From assembly GCA_049511415.1 (NCBI GenBank), contig JBEKYC010000014.1, positions 62,001-126,000 of the forward strand: a stretch of 64,000 nucleotides of DNA, read 5' to 3'. The translations under genes were made by a program, and so were the position numbers. The notes under the pieces were generated by a model. It saw nothing but the letters and a program-made list of their open reading frames with translations. It was not told the DNA's origin and searched no databases. The DNA is from Bog-159 sp049511415. Lineage in GTDB: Bacteria; Acidobacteriota; Terriglobia; Bryobacterales; Bryobacteraceae. This document shows, one piece after another, positions 1 to 8,937 of the stretch; the stretch's first letter is position 1, and each line of letters starts with the position of its first letter.

Positions 1-1944
1 TTATTGATAGGTGATTGAGGTCACCGGAATCGCAGACATCTGCGGATAGTAAACGTACACGTTGGGGCTTGGCGCCGCTACACACTCCAAGGTGATCGTT
101 GTAGTGGTGGTCAAGGTGGCGTACGTCATTAGGGGGATCGTGGCCAACCAGATGCCGACAGTGCTGTTGTCGGTGTTGAGGTCCGCCTGGCCGTACGCTC
201 CGGTGATGGGGCCGCCTACAAGCTCGCACAGAGTCTCCACGGTTGAGAGAGTGTTGAAATTGGCCATCACGGCACTCGCGTGAATCAGATAGTTGCCGGC
301 GGGAAGACTGAGTGTCCCGATGGTGTAGTAGGTGTCGCTCTCGGTGATGCTTATAGGCGTCCCGTTCGAGTTGGGAGCATTGTAATAGAGAGTTACCGGT
401 CCGGCCGGGCCTTGCGGGCCGGTGGCGCCCGTCGCGCCCGTTGCACCGGTAGCTCCAGTGGCACCCTGCGGTCCGCTTGCACCGGTAGGACCTTGCGGGC
501 CAGTTGGACCGGCGGGACCGGTCGAACCGGCAGCTCCGGTCGAGCCGATACTAGCCACCAGGCTCCAATCGGGGGAACTGCCGGACGGTGTATTGCCTGT
601 ATTGCTGCCAGCCAGGCTGATGTAACTCGATCCGTTATAGCTGACGCCGTCGTTGAGGTTATACGCGTGGGAACCGCTCCAGGCGCCCTGCCAGGTCATG
701 CCTTGCGGACCGGTGGCGCCGGTGGGACCCGTCGCGCCCTGCGGACCTGGCAGTCCAGTCAGGCCCATCGGACCGGTGGCGCCGGTGGCGCCGGTGGCAC
801 CGGTAGCGCCTTGCGGTCCTTGTGGACCGGTTGGCCCCGAGGGACCTTGCGACCCGGTGGCGCCCGTTGCGCCGGCCGCTCCGGCAGGACCGGCTGCGCC
901 AATGCTGGCGACCAGGCTCCAGACTGCGCCGTTCGTTCCCGGCTGAGAGCCGGTGTTATTGCCAATCAGGCTGATGTAAGACGAACCATCGTAACTGACC
1001 GCGTCGTTCTGGTTGTAAGTAGCGGATAGGTTCCAGGGACCCTGCCACGTGAGGCCTTGCGGACCGGTGGCGCCGGTGGGGCCGGCCGGTCCCGTCGCGC
1101 CCAGTGGTCCCTGCGGACCGGTCAGGCCCATCGGGCCAGTCGCTCCCGGCGCGCCTTGCGGTCCTGGCACTCCTTGCGGGCCTTGTGGACCCGTGGGTCC
1201 GGCCGCCCCGGCGGCTCCCGCCGGTCCGGCTGCGCCTATGCTGGCGACGATGCTCCATGCGGAAGCAGCCGTGTCCGGCTCGTTGGAGGTGTTATTGGGA
1301 ATCAGGCTGATGTACGACGATCCGTTGTAGCTCACGGCGTCGTTTTGGTTGTAAGTGGCCGATATGTTCCAGGCGCCCTGCCAGGTGAGGCCTTGCGGAC
1401 CGGTAGAGCCGGTGGGTCCGGCCGGCCCCGTGGTGCCTTGTGGTCCCTGCGGACCGGTCAAACCCATCGGGCCAGTCGCTCCCGTAGCACCTGCAGGGCC
1501 TTGCGGACCTAAAGGACCTTGCGGTCCGGCGGGACCCTCGGGCCCGGCCGCCCCAATGGTGGCGTCGAAACTGGTTGCCAAATCCGACACATTGTTCTTC
1601 ACCGTCAGAGTGTACGAGCCCGCCGGGACATTGGCCGGAAGCAGCGCCGTAATAGCGGTCTGTGTATAGCTGACGATCGTCAGCGTCGTTGCGCTTAGCG
1701 TGACACTCGGAGTGATGCTGCCGAAGTAGTCGCCCTCGATGGTGATCGTGGGTGGATTCGGGGTGTAATTCGTCGTCGTGGCATCGATAACCGGCGCGTG
1801 CGCGGCCCGCGCCGGTGCGGCAGCCAGCATGTAAAGGCTGGCCAGTATCGCCAGGCAGGCTATAACCCGGCTGTTACGCAGCCACTGGATACATTCAGGC
1901 ACCCAGTGGGCGAGAAATGTGGCGTCCAATCCTTGTCCTATCAT
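1..1944 (-). CDS. Collagen-like modular surface protein with IPT/TIG domain
   Basis: A secreted or surface protein of about 647 residues. After a short cytoplasmic start comes a hydrophobic signal or anchor segment (about residues 27-48), then an IPT/TIG-like Ig fold (about 50-130). Most of the rest alternates Gly-X-Y collagen triplets with three near-identical modules of about 50 residues. Each module has the spacing W, Y, N-D-A/G-V, SY-G-S-SYISL and a final W, which resembles small chitin-binding type-3 modules. A beta-rich C-terminal domain without triplets (about 530-647) closes it, as in BclA-type proteins. A TTG lies five codons further upstream, but the ATG at 1944 is preceded by GGAGG at a good distance and is the better start. 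The stop codon is at the window's left edge, so the gene is complete. Role inferred: cell-surface filament or adhesin. No enzyme motif is visible. Confidence 0.85.
   Translation of the reverse strand: MIGQGLDATFLAHWVPECIQWLRNSRVIACLAILASLYMLAAAPARAAHAPVIDATTTNYTPNPPTITIEGDYFGSITPSVTLSATTLTIVSYTQTAITALLPANVPAGSYTLTVKNNVSDLATSFDATIGAAGPEGPAGPQGPLGPQGPAGATGATGPMGLTGPQGPQGTTGPAGPTGSTGPQGLTWQGAWNISATYNQNDAVSYNGSSYISLIPNNTSNEPDTAASAWSIVASIGAAGPAGAAGAAGPTGPQGPQGVPGPQGAPGATGPMGLTGPQGPLGATGPAGPTGATGPQGLTWQGPWNLSATYNQNDAVSYDGSSYISLIGNNTGSQPGTNGAVWSLVASIGAAGPAGAAGATGATGSQGPSGPTGPQGPQGATGATGATGATGPMGLTGLPGPQGATGPTGATGPQGMTWQGAWSGSHAYNLNDGVSYNGSSYISLAGSNTGNTPSGSSPDWSLVASIGSTGAAGSTGPAGPTGPQGPTGASGPQGATGATGATGATGATGPQGPAGPVTLYYNAPNSNGTPISITESDTYYTIGTLSLPAGNYLIHASAVMANFNTLSTVETLCELVGGPITGAYGQADLNTDNSTVGIWLATIPLMTYATLTTTTTITLECVAAPSPNVYVYYPQMSAIPVTSITYQ
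545..1560 (-). repeat. Three tandem Gly-X-Y plus WY-module repeats inside the collagen-like gene
   Basis: The DNA encoding the W-QGAW/PW module recurs three times with the junctions near 1381, 1045 and 691, giving periods of about 336 and 354 bases. Between them run GC-rich runs coding Gly-Pro-X and Gly-Ala-Thr triplets, which are themselves short near-repeats. The copies differ in triplet number, as expected of unequal crossing-over or slippage. This is coding sequence and not a CRISPR array: there are no constant repeats with unique spacers. Confidence 0.8.
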
Positions 1945-2044
1945 CTGTTCCTCCGTCAATTCGTGAGGCCCGGACCGCGGCGAATTGCGGAAGGGCCTCC
2001 GTTTAGAAAGCGGAGTTCAGCGAAAAAAAGGGACAAGGACTGGA

Positions 2045-4330
2045 CTAAATTAGTTCCGGCTCGGCCGGTTTCACCTGGATTTCGACGGTTTGCTCGCCCA
2101 GATACTGGTGGCGGGCGTGAAGGCGAATGACTCCCGCGGCTTGCCGGCTGCGAATCCAGATGGCGCCCACGCCCGCTACCAGCGCAAACGGATTCTCGCC
2201 GATGATCTCGCCCGGACCCTCCACGCGCAGCAGGATCGAGCCGGTGGAAAACGGCCGCGCGCCGCCGTGTTCGTTGGTTACGCGCAGCACCACGCGCGTG
2301 GCGTCGATGCCGTCCCCCGCCAGTTCTTTATCGTCCGGCTCGACGTGCAACTGGCGGTCATAATCGTTGCCGGGTAGCGTCTTCGAAATGACCTTCTCGC
2401 CCTTGAGATAGCCGTCGATGCGCAGGTCGCCCCAATCCTCCAGATGCTCGCCGGTCAGGTCTTTCACAAAAGGCGGATGCGGCAGGTGGCCGTACCTCTC
2501 GCGGTCCGGATCGATCTCGAACTTGAGCGCGTCTTTTACGTAGAGCTTCAGGTGATCGCAGTTGGAGACGATTACGGCCTGGCGGATGCCGCCGCCTTCC
2601 GACTGATCGCCCTGCGACCAGTTGAAGCACGGCTCCAGCACAATCTCCTCGGCGGGATCGCACTGCGAACGGTAGAACTGCCCCGCGGGCTTGGGAATCC
2701 GAAAAATGTCCGTCACGCCGTGATAGCAGATCTTATCGCCGGAGCCGAAATTCGCATGCGTGTTGTAATCGAAGGCGCACCAGCCGATGCCGCCGGCGTA
2801 GCGATCGTCGGATGCCAGTTGGTTGTGCACGCGGGCGTGCCGGAGGGCATGCTGCATCACGCGGTCCACATTGTCATAGGTCTTGGTGGGAAACATGTGG
2901 CCGTTGAATTCAGTATTGAGATACAGCGGGTGATTCGGCGGCCGCAGCGGAAAGCCGAAATCGTTCATGGTCATCACGTCTTCCAGCAGTTCCGAGTTAT
3001 AGATGTAGCGCACGCCGCCGGTTTGCCGCGAATTGTCGAGTTCGTGGGCCAGCGTATTGGTGCGCGTGTAGAAATCATGGTTGTCCTGCGATTCGTTGAT
3101 GCGCACGCCCCACAGGACGATGGAAGGATGGTTCCAGTCGCGGCGGATCATCTGTTCCACGTTGCGCACGGCCAGGTCCTGCCAGGCCTGGTCGCCGATG
3201 TGCTGCCAGCCGGGGATCTCCTCGAACACCAGCAGGCCGGCTTCGTCGCAGGCGTCCAGAAAATGCGGAGACTGCGGATAGTGCGAGGTGCGCACCAGGT
3301 TGATCTTCAAATCGTGTTTCAGAATCAGGGCGTCGCGGCGCTGCACGCGCGCGGGCATGGCGCCGCCCACATACGGAAAGGTCTGATGGCGATTGAGGCC
3401 GCGCAGCTTGATGTGCTTCCCGTTCAGCATGAAGCCGTCCGGGGTGAAGCGGGCTTCCCGAAAGCCGATGCGCGTGGAATATTCGTCTACGGTCGCGGAG
3501 CCTTGCATCAGGCGCACGGCGACGGTGTAAAGCTTGGGATGATCGAGGTCCCAGAGTTCCACGGACTTCAAATCGCCCAATACGACCGGCTGGGTGGCCG
3601 CGGGGCCCGTCGCGGAGGCCAGCACGCGCGCGCCATCCCGCAGTTCGGCATGCATCGACAGACGGCTCTCGGCCGGGCCGTTGAGGGTGCAGCGCACTTC
3701 CACGCGGCGCGTGTCGCTCAACGCGTCCACCGGCTTGGCGGAAATATTCTCGATGAATGTGGCCGGCACGATACGCAGCGAGACTTCGCGGTAGATGCCG
3801 CCGAAGGTCAGGTAGTCGATGTTTTCGCCGAACGGTGGGATATCGGGGCGTTCCGTGGAATCCACTTCGACGGCCAACACATTGGCGCCGTCAGCCTTCA
3901 GGTGCGTCGACAATTCGAAAGAGAATGGTGTGTAGCCGCCCCGATACTCGCCCAGTTTATGGCCGTTAATGGTGACGGTAGCGGCGGTCATCACGCCGCC
4001 GAAATCCACGAAGACGCGGCCTCCGGGTTGGAGGGGCGAATTGAAATGCCGGCGATAAATGGAGATGTACTGGAAATCCTTCTCGTCGAAGCTGTGCCAG
4101 GGGAAGATCTTGTTGGAGTGCGGGATGGTGACACGCTGGAACTTGCTGTCATCGAAATCCGGCGTCGAACAGCCGGCCGTAGCATGGCCGCCGAACAGCC
4201 AGTTGCGGTTCATGGAGAGAACCCGGCGGGAGACGGCATGCTCGGGTGCGGGACGAGCGCCGGCGGCTGTCTGCCAGAGGGCCGCGGCGGCGCTGGTCTG
4301 GAGGAATCCTCTGCGATTGAAGTTATCCAT
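2045..4330 (-). CDS. Glycoside hydrolase family 2 protein, Tat-exported
   Basis: About 761 residues. It is a GH2-type enzyme (beta-galactosidase, glucuronidase or related) cleaving a terminal beta-sugar. The N-terminus has a twin-arginine signal (NRRGFLQTS then an Ala-rich stretch). A jelly-roll sugar-binding domain follows (VDFGGVMTAATVTINGHKLG, about residues 105-125), then an Ig-like middle domain and a TIM barrel. The acid/base region reads WNHPSIVLWGVRINES, the expected Asn-Glu after a conserved Trp, and the nucleophile is probably the Glu of NTEFNG. The C-terminal part resembles the extra Ig-like domains of bacterial GH2. The start is set at the ATG directly before the Tat signal; further upstream the frame runs into the neighbouring HNH gene. 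The exact sugar specificity cannot be read from sequence. Confidence 0.88.
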   Translation of the reverse strand: MDNFNRRGFLQTSAAAALWQTAAGARPAPEHAVSRRVLSMNRNWLFGGHATAGCSTPDFDDSKFQRVTIPHSNKIFPWHSFDEKDFQYISIYRRHFNSPLQPGGRVFVDFGGVMTAATVTINGHKLGEYRGGYTPFSFELSTHLKADGANVLAVEVDSTERPDIPPFGENIDYLTFGGIYREVSLRIVPATFIENISAKPVDALSDTRRVEVRCTLNGPAESRLSMHAELRDGARVLASATGPAATQPVVLGDLKSVELWDLDHPKLYTVAVRLMQGSATVDEYSTRIGFREARFTPDGFMLNGKHIKLRGLNRHQTFPYVGGAMPARVQRRDALILKHDLKINLVRTSHYPQSPHFLDACDEAGLLVFEEIPGWQHIGDQAWQDLAVRNVEQMIRRDWNHPSIVLWGVRINESQDNHDFYTRTNTLAHELDNSRQTGGVRYIYNSELLEDVMTMNDFGFPLRPPNHPLYLNTEFNGHMFPTKTYDNVDRVMQHALRHARVHNQLASDDRYAGGIGWCAFDYNTHANFGSGDKICYHGVTDIFRIPKPAGQFYRSQCDPAEEIVLEPCFNWSQGDQSEGGGIRQAVIVSNCDHLKLYVKDALKFEIDPDRERYGHLPHPPFVKDLTGEHLEDWGDLRIDGYLKGEKVISKTLPGNDYDRQLHVEPDDKELAGDGIDATRVVLRVTNEHGGARPFSTGSILLRVEGPGEIIGENPFALVAGVGAIWIRSRQAAGVIRLHARHQYLGEQTVEIQVKPAEPELI

Positions 4331-4377
4331 AAAACACGCATGGTAGCGCACGGCTTGGGGATCAAATATCGGCCGGG

Positions 4378-4716
4378 CTAGAAGAGGTCCATTTGCCGCA
4401 GGCGCATGGGCCAAAGCCTCACCGGCATGGGAGCTACTTCCAGTTCGCTGGTGAGCCAAAGTTGGCCGCGCTTGCGGGCGCGCGTGCGGCGGCTCATCGC
4501 CAGGCGCTGCGCCGCGTTGTGCCTCGAGTGGCAGCTCGGGCAGAGGACCGTGAGCGCCGTGCGGTCCGCCGGATCGGACGACAAATGCGCCACGTTAAGC
4601 AGCCGGTGCGGGCGATGGCACATCTGGCAGACGTGTCCGGCCGCTTCCAGCATGGCTTGGCGCAACTTGCGCCAGCGCGCGTCGTAGTACTTGCGGTACT
4701 CGGCTCGGATGGGCAT
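4378..4716 (-). CDS. Small HNH endonuclease-like protein
   Basis: 112 residues. It carries two zinc-knuckle cysteine pairs, C30-x2-C33 and C59-x2-C62, around the sequence NVAHLSS, followed by HSRHN. This is the layout of a ββα-metal HNH fold with structural zinc (C-x2-C ... H ... C-x2-C-H). The N-terminus is basic (YRKYYDARWRKLRQ), consistent with DNA binding. Stand-alone HNH proteins of this size are common in bacteria and their substrate is usually unknown. It lies 47 bases upstream of the GH2 start on the same strand. No phage or restriction genes are adjacent, so a defence or phage role is not supported by context. Confidence 0.75.
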   Translation of the reverse strand: MPIRAEYRKYYDARWRKLRQAMLEAAGHVCQMCHRPHRLLNVAHLSSDPADRTALTVLCPSCHSRHNAAQRLAMSRRTRARKRGQLWLTSELEVAPMPVRLWPMRLRQMDLF

Positions 4717-4779
4717 TGAAAATGCTGCTAAGTGTCATTGTCCTGCAACTTTAGCGATTGTCAAGCCTGGCTGGCCGCC

Positions 4780-5151
4780 CTATTGAATCACGGCGTCGGT
4801 AAAGAGTTCTTCAAAAGCCCCGCGAGTGTCGTTGAGCTTCTGAAAATGATATTTGCTCATACGCATGGCAACGCCGTTGGCATCCTGGCGCACGAGCCGG
4901 CCGGTAATGCACAATTCGAGGAACGGAGCATTACCCAAGACTGCGGGCCAGCGCACCGCAAGTTCCACGGCTGGTCCGTTGATCAGGCCGCTATCGGCGT
5001 GAAAGAGGACGCCGCCGCTGCTGATATTTCCAGTCCGGCCGGCGCCGCTGGAAACGACTTTGTCGTCTTTGATGATCCTGTATTCCAACTCCAACTCGAT
5101 GGGGTAGCGGCGCTGTAGTCGGCGGTCGCCACGGATTATGTCTTTGAGCAC
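4780..5151 (-). CDS. PilZ domain protein (predicted c-di-GMP receptor)
   Basis: About 123 residues and essentially only a PilZ beta-barrel. The two c-di-GMP-binding signatures are present: RRLQR (RxxxR) near the N-terminus and N-x-S-x-x-G in GNISSGG. PilZ domains bind cyclic di-GMP and alter motility, secretion or polysaccharide synthesis; the partner here is unknown. A TTG start 15 codons upstream is possible, but the GTG at 5151 has AGGAG six bases before it and sits just ahead of the RxxxR motif. A second PilZ gene at 24647-25027 is built the same way (domain only, NISSSG), so the two are probably paralogues. Confidence 0.85.
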   Translation of the reverse strand: MLKDIIRGDRRLQRRYPIELELEYRIIKDDKVVSSGAGRTGNISSGGVLFHADSGLINGPAVELAVRWPAVLGNAPFLELCITGRLVRQDANGVAMRMSKYHFQKLNDTRGAFEELFTDAVIQ

Positions 5152-5264
5152 CTGGTTCTCCTGGAAAGCCTCATTATGAGGTAGAGCCGCTCCCAAGATG
5201 AAGTCATGCGGGTACTAACAAGGTACGTGGGGGGCCAACGCGAGTGCCGGGTTCGGGCCCGGGG

Positions 5265-6389
5265 CTACGGCAGCATCTCGGCGGGGTCGGCGGCGGTCAG
5301 GCGCAGCGCCGCGCGCAGGCTTTGGGATTCCGCCAGGCGCAGCATGGCGAAGACCGAACGCAGCACGGCCGGACCTTCATTGGGCCAGATTTCGGCGATG
5401 GGACGCGTGACGCCGTCTTCGCATTCATAGAAGAAGCGGTCCACCCAACGGGGCCGGCGCGCGCCGGGATGAAAGCGCACGATGTCTTTGACGGTCTCGA
5501 ACCACCGCATGCCGAGTGTTTCGCGATATTGCGGCATAAATAAGATGGTGCTCAGGCCCTCCCGAATCTCGGCCGTGAATTCGGCGAAGCTGGCGGCGTG
5601 GGTGAGATTCAGGTTCGCGTTCGGCTCCAGGCCGTGGCGATCTCCGCCCGAGATGGCCGGTTTGTGCCAGGCGCGCGCCAGTTCCAAGGCCGCGGTGTTC
5701 TCTTCCCAAACGCGTAAACCGTTGAGTTCCAGGGCGTGGATCCAGCGCGCGTGGCCGGAAAGGAGCGCGGTCAAAGTCCGGCGATGGCTCGCCGCGCCGA
5801 TTCCGGCTTCGTCCCAAAGCGGATGATTCAGAACGATGAGCAGTTCACCGTGCGCGTCGAGCATGGCCAGCAACTCGGCCAGGCGCGCGGCCCTGGGGCG
5901 GGCTGTATAGTCGGCAAGATCCCCCGCAATAGTACGGGCATTTGCCGCCGGGAGATTATGGATGCCCAGATGAAAAAACGTCGGGCCGAACGGCACGGTC
6001 CATTCGATGGAAACCGGCGCGGCGGGGGCGATGGGGCTCCGCCGCATAGATAAGCCCGCCTCGATGTCGTCGTGATCGCTGAGCGAGACGATGGGCTGCA
6101 GCCCCATGCCGGTTATCTGGCGAGCCTCCAGACGGTACGCCTCATCGGGCGCCAGGGGCGGCGTCCACAGCACGCGGGCGAGGGCCATGTCGCGGCCCGT
6201 GGCGCGATGGTGTTGCCAGCCCGCGACGCGCAGCACGGCTGGGATCAAAGGAAAAGGGAGATGGAACGAGTCGAGGAACCGCAGATTCTCCCAGGAATGG
6301 TGCGTGTGGCCGTGCAATGAAACCGCGGCGGGATGGCGGCGGGGCGCCTCCCGGTCCTTCCATAGGAAGTGCAGCGAAGTCTTCTTCAC
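5265..6389 (-). CDS. PHP-domain metal-dependent hydrolase
   Basis: 374 residues from the GTG. The metal-binding pattern of a PHP (polymerase and histidinol phosphatase) domain is visible in order: LHGHTHHS (HxH), SLSDHDD, a glutamate and histidine in the EWTVPFGPTFFHLGIHN region, LNHPLWDE, and ISGGDRHG. These proteins hydrolyse phosphate esters or nucleotides with a trinuclear metal centre; the substrate is unknown. An ATG at 6419 would add ten residues, but it lies inside a perfect inverted repeat (6406-6435) and has a poor ribosome site. The GTG at 6389 has GGAGG four bases upstream and is preferred. The gene is about 95 bases downstream of the acyltransferase gene on the same strand. Confidence 0.8.
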   Translation of the reverse strand: MKKTSLHFLWKDREAPRRHPAAVSLHGHTHHSWENLRFLDSFHLPFPLIPAVLRVAGWQHHRATGRDMALARVLWTPPLAPDEAYRLEARQITGMGLQPIVSLSDHDDIEAGLSMRRSPIAPAAPVSIEWTVPFGPTFFHLGIHNLPAANARTIAGDLADYTARPRAARLAELLAMLDAHGELLIVLNHPLWDEAGIGAASHRRTLTALLSGHARWIHALELNGLRVWEENTAALELARAWHKPAISGGDRHGLEPNANLNLTHAASFAEFTAEIREGLSTILFMPQYRETLGMRWFETVKDIVRFHPGARRPRWVDRFFYECEDGVTRPIAEIWPNEGPAVLRSVFAMLRLAESQSLRAALRLTAADPAEMLP

Positions 6390-6405
6390 GGAGCCTCCGG
6401 ACGCA

Positions 6406-6435
6406 ATAGAACATTTCATATGGGAAATGTTCTAT
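6406..6435. promoter_or_regulatory. Perfect 11-bp inverted repeat, candidate operator
   Basis: ATAGAACATTT and its exact complement AAATGTTCTAT flank an 8-base spacer. The repeat lies 17-46 bases upstream of the preferred GTG start of the PHP gene. It is AT-rich within a GC-rich region and has no T-run on either side, so a dimeric repressor site fits better than a terminator. An RNA hairpin in the 5' leader is the alternative. Confidence 0.5.
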
Positions 6436-6484
6436 CTCCAGGGTACGGGGTGGTCTGTTGCAGAACGATGAAGGCCCGGTAAAA

Positions 6485-8290
6485 TTATGTGCGCGAAGTG
6501 TGCGGACGGTTGAGGTACCGGGCAGCCGCCTCCCGTCCCATATAGCGTTCCAAGACGGATAGCGGCGCATTCCGCAGGTCGGCCATCATGAGCACATCCA
6601 GCACGTGCGAGAAGCGCGGGTCGATATTGAATCCCAGTACGCGGCCGCCCGCCTTCATGTACTGCTTAATCAGAATCGGCACGCCTTTGCCGTCACTCTC
6701 CAAATCGGCGATGGGCGCGGAGAGTTCCTCGACGTCCTTCAGCAGCCGCGTGATGGCTTCGATGCGCAAGGGCGCGCCGTGGCTATGGCGATAGGGCCGG
6801 CGTGGCTTTACAAACGGGGCTAACTCGGAATCTTTGCGCGTCTCGAGATAACTTACCAGTAACCCGCGCGACACAGGATTGTAATCATTGCTGATACTAA
6901 CCGCTCCAAAGAGTACGCCGCACTCCGGGTGCGCGGATACATAACTCGTGATTCCCTTCCAAAGCAGCAGGAGCGGCGCATACTGTTTCTGGTATTCCGG
7001 CCGCACGAAGGAGCGACCCATTTCCAAGGCAGGCCCGGTGTGTTCAAAGAACCTGGGGTCAATCTGAAACAGAGTGTTGGAATAGAGGGCCCGCACCCCG
7101 AGGCGCGCCAGCAGCTCGCCAGTCGGGCCTAAGCGGTACGCGCCGGCAATTTCGCGCGCGGCTTTATGCCAAAGGAACAGGTGCAGATAGTTGGGGTCGA
7201 AGCGATCCAGATCGCAGGCATTACCGGTGCCTTCGCCGGCCGCGCGGAAGGTCAGTTCGCGCAGGCGGCCGATCTCGCGGAGACAGTGCGGGACCGCATC
7301 CGCGGCGGCGAGATATACGGCAAACTCTTCATTTTCGCAAACCGGAGTGAGGCGGCCGGTCTCCTCGATGAGTGATTCGCGCGCCATTTCCGCGGCCAGC
7401 GGCATCAGGCCTTTTTTGGGAAAGACGATCGGAAAATGAACTAGGCCCGAATCACGGCGCGAGTCGCGGCCGGACAACAGAAAGGTCCGGAATCGTAGGT
7501 ACTCCACCGCCTCGCGCTCGCCTTCGAATGCCTGCAAAGCCTTGGCGGCGATGGGCCGACCGATGCGCACTTCGATGTTCCGGCCGCGTTTGTTCAGAGT
7601 CTGCCGCGGCAGGCCGGCGGTGCGGAGGCGAGGGTGCAGCGCGCCGATCAATTGGAAACCGATGCTATTGCCCCCTTTGAAATACATAGGCAGGGCGGGA
7701 CACCCGGCGTGACGGATGAGATGCGCCACCGATGGATTCCAGGGAGGATCGACGATGCCGCGGTCGCGCCAGTTCAAGCGCGCCACATCGCCCGCTGGAA
7801 ACAGCGCCAGTACTCCGCCTTGCCGTAGCCATTCGAGAGACTCGCGTATGGGCCGCCGGTTCTCGCGGATCGAATCGCCGCCGCCGTACGGATTCACAAA
7901 GATGAAGCTGGAACGTAGTTCCGGAACGGAGGCGAGCAGCGAGTTAGCTACGATCTTGAAGTCCGGGCGCACGCGCCGGAGCACAACCGCCATGATGGCG
8001 GCTTCCAGAAACCCGAAGGGGTGATTCGCCGTGACCACCAGGGAGCCGGTGGCCGGGATGCGGGAGAGGTCGCCGGAGTCTACCTGAAAGGCAACGTCCA
8101 ACAATGCCAGCAGGCGCTCGAATGCCTCGCTGCCTTCTGTCTCGCTACAAGCCGACCGCAACATACCGCCAAGGCGGTCAACCAGCAGAAGCTTCTGGAT
8201 AGCCGGCTCGACCGGCGTCAGAAAACGCTTCAGCGGCTCATTAAACAAGGCGCCCAAATCGATGGGCACGAGGGGAGCTGGGGTGGCCAT
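6485..8290 (-). CDS. Two-domain acyltransferase, PlsC-like plus GNAT-like (OlsF-like)
   Basis: 601 residues. The N-terminal half is a lysophospholipid acyltransferase-type domain with NHPFGFLE at residues 89-96 in the place of the usual HX4D motif, then SSFIFVNPYGG and ALFPAGDVA. The C-terminal half (about 310-560) resembles the GNAT/hemolysin-type N-acyltransferase of ornithine lipid synthesis (DLDRFDPNYLHLFLWHK, then a GAYRLG strand and MGRSFVRPEYQ). A single protein with both domains is known as OlsF, which makes ornithine lipid by N-acylating ornithine and then O-acylating the product. That assignment is an inference from architecture. It acts at the inner membrane face. The gene diverges from 8385-8933. 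Confidence 0.75.
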   Translation of the reverse strand: MATPAPLVPIDLGALFNEPLKRFLTPVEPAIQKLLLVDRLGGMLRSACSETEGSEAFERLLALLDVAFQVDSGDLSRIPATGSLVVTANHPFGFLEAAIMAVVLRRVRPDFKIVANSLLASVPELRSSFIFVNPYGGGDSIRENRRPIRESLEWLRQGGVLALFPAGDVARLNWRDRGIVDPPWNPSVAHLIRHAGCPALPMYFKGGNSIGFQLIGALHPRLRTAGLPRQTLNKRGRNIEVRIGRPIAAKALQAFEGEREAVEYLRFRTFLLSGRDSRRDSGLVHFPIVFPKKGLMPLAAEMARESLIEETGRLTPVCENEEFAVYLAAADAVPHCLREIGRLRELTFRAAGEGTGNACDLDRFDPNYLHLFLWHKAAREIAGAYRLGPTGELLARLGVRALYSNTLFQIDPRFFEHTGPALEMGRSFVRPEYQKQYAPLLLLWKGITSYVSAHPECGVLFGAVSISNDYNPVSRGLLVSYLETRKDSELAPFVKPRRPYRHSHGAPLRIEAITRLLKDVEELSAPIADLESDGKGVPILIKQYMKAGGRVLGFNIDPRFSHVLDVLMMADLRNAPLSVLERYMGREAAARYLNRPHTSRT

Positions 8291-8384
8291 GACTACCGTA
8301 TATCGCCCACCCTGTTACATGCGTGTGAAAGGAACGTTAGCGCTCGATCAATTCGGGTATCCTAACCTGAGGAGGATTTCCGCA

Positions 8385-8933
8385 ATGTGCAAGTTGAGAC
8401 ACTGGGCACTCGCAGGGTTACTGTGCACGCTGCCGGCGTTGGCGGCCGATGATGTGGCGGGCGCGGTGGAAGGCACGGTGAAAAAGATCGACTCCGGAAC
8501 GAAGACGGTGGTGGTCGCGGCCAAAGACGGGACCGAGCACACGTTTCATTACGTGGGCCGTACAGCCGTGCATGGCGGTGATGCCACGGCCGCGGGTTCC
8601 AAGGAGGCGCTGCACGGAGTCAAGGAAGGCAGCGAAGTAGTAGTCCACTATTCGGTCAAAGGCGCGGACAAGACGGCCGATGAAGTAGATCGTGTGGGCA
8701 AAGGCGGTCTGAAGGTGGGCGAAGGCACCGTTAAGACCATCGACCGCGCCGGGAAGACCTTGGTTGTCAAGACCGCCGATGGCGCGGAGGAAACCTATCG
8801 CCTGACCGCCAGGGCAGCGCATACCGTCGGGAAGGATGTGGCCACGGGCGCGGAAAAGACCGGCAAAGTGACCGTGTACTATACCGAAGAAGCCGGCCAT
8901 AAAGTGGCTCACTTCTTCAAAGGCGCGGACTGA
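8385..8933 (+). CDS. Small secreted protein with a duplicated beta domain
   Basis: 182 residues with a signal peptide (MCKLRHWALAGLLC, cleavage likely after ALA). The mature part is two copies of a domain of about 65 residues. Each begins G-T-V-K-x-I-D and runs through T-x-V-V, DG-x-E, a valine-rich GS/GK segment and V-x-V-x-Y at its end. I do not recognise a named family; a periplasmic OB- or SH3-like barrel is a guess. The start is fixed by GGAGG nine bases before the ATG; the frame is open upstream but lacks a ribosome site. It ends four bases before the next gene, so the two may be co-transcribed. Confidence 0.8.
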   Translation: MCKLRHWALAGLLCTLPALAADDVAGAVEGTVKKIDSGTKTVVVAAKDGTEHTFHYVGRTAVHGGDATAAGSKEALHGVKEGSEVVVHYSVKGADKTADEVDRVGKGGLKVGEGTVKTIDRAGKTLVVKTADGAEETYRLTARAAHTVGKDVATGAEKTGKVTVYYTEEAGHKVAHFFKGAD

Positions 8934-8937
8934 AGCC

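Noticed and set aside
400..1560. CRISPR-like alternation of short repeats and spacers
   Set aside because: The repeats are Gly-X-Y codons and vary; there are no constant repeats with unique spacers, and a single long frame spans the region.
2444..4381. Long plus-strand frame opposite the GH2 gene
   Set aside because: It is an antisense frame kept open by high GC third positions; its product has no family motifs and the minus-strand GH2 is clear.
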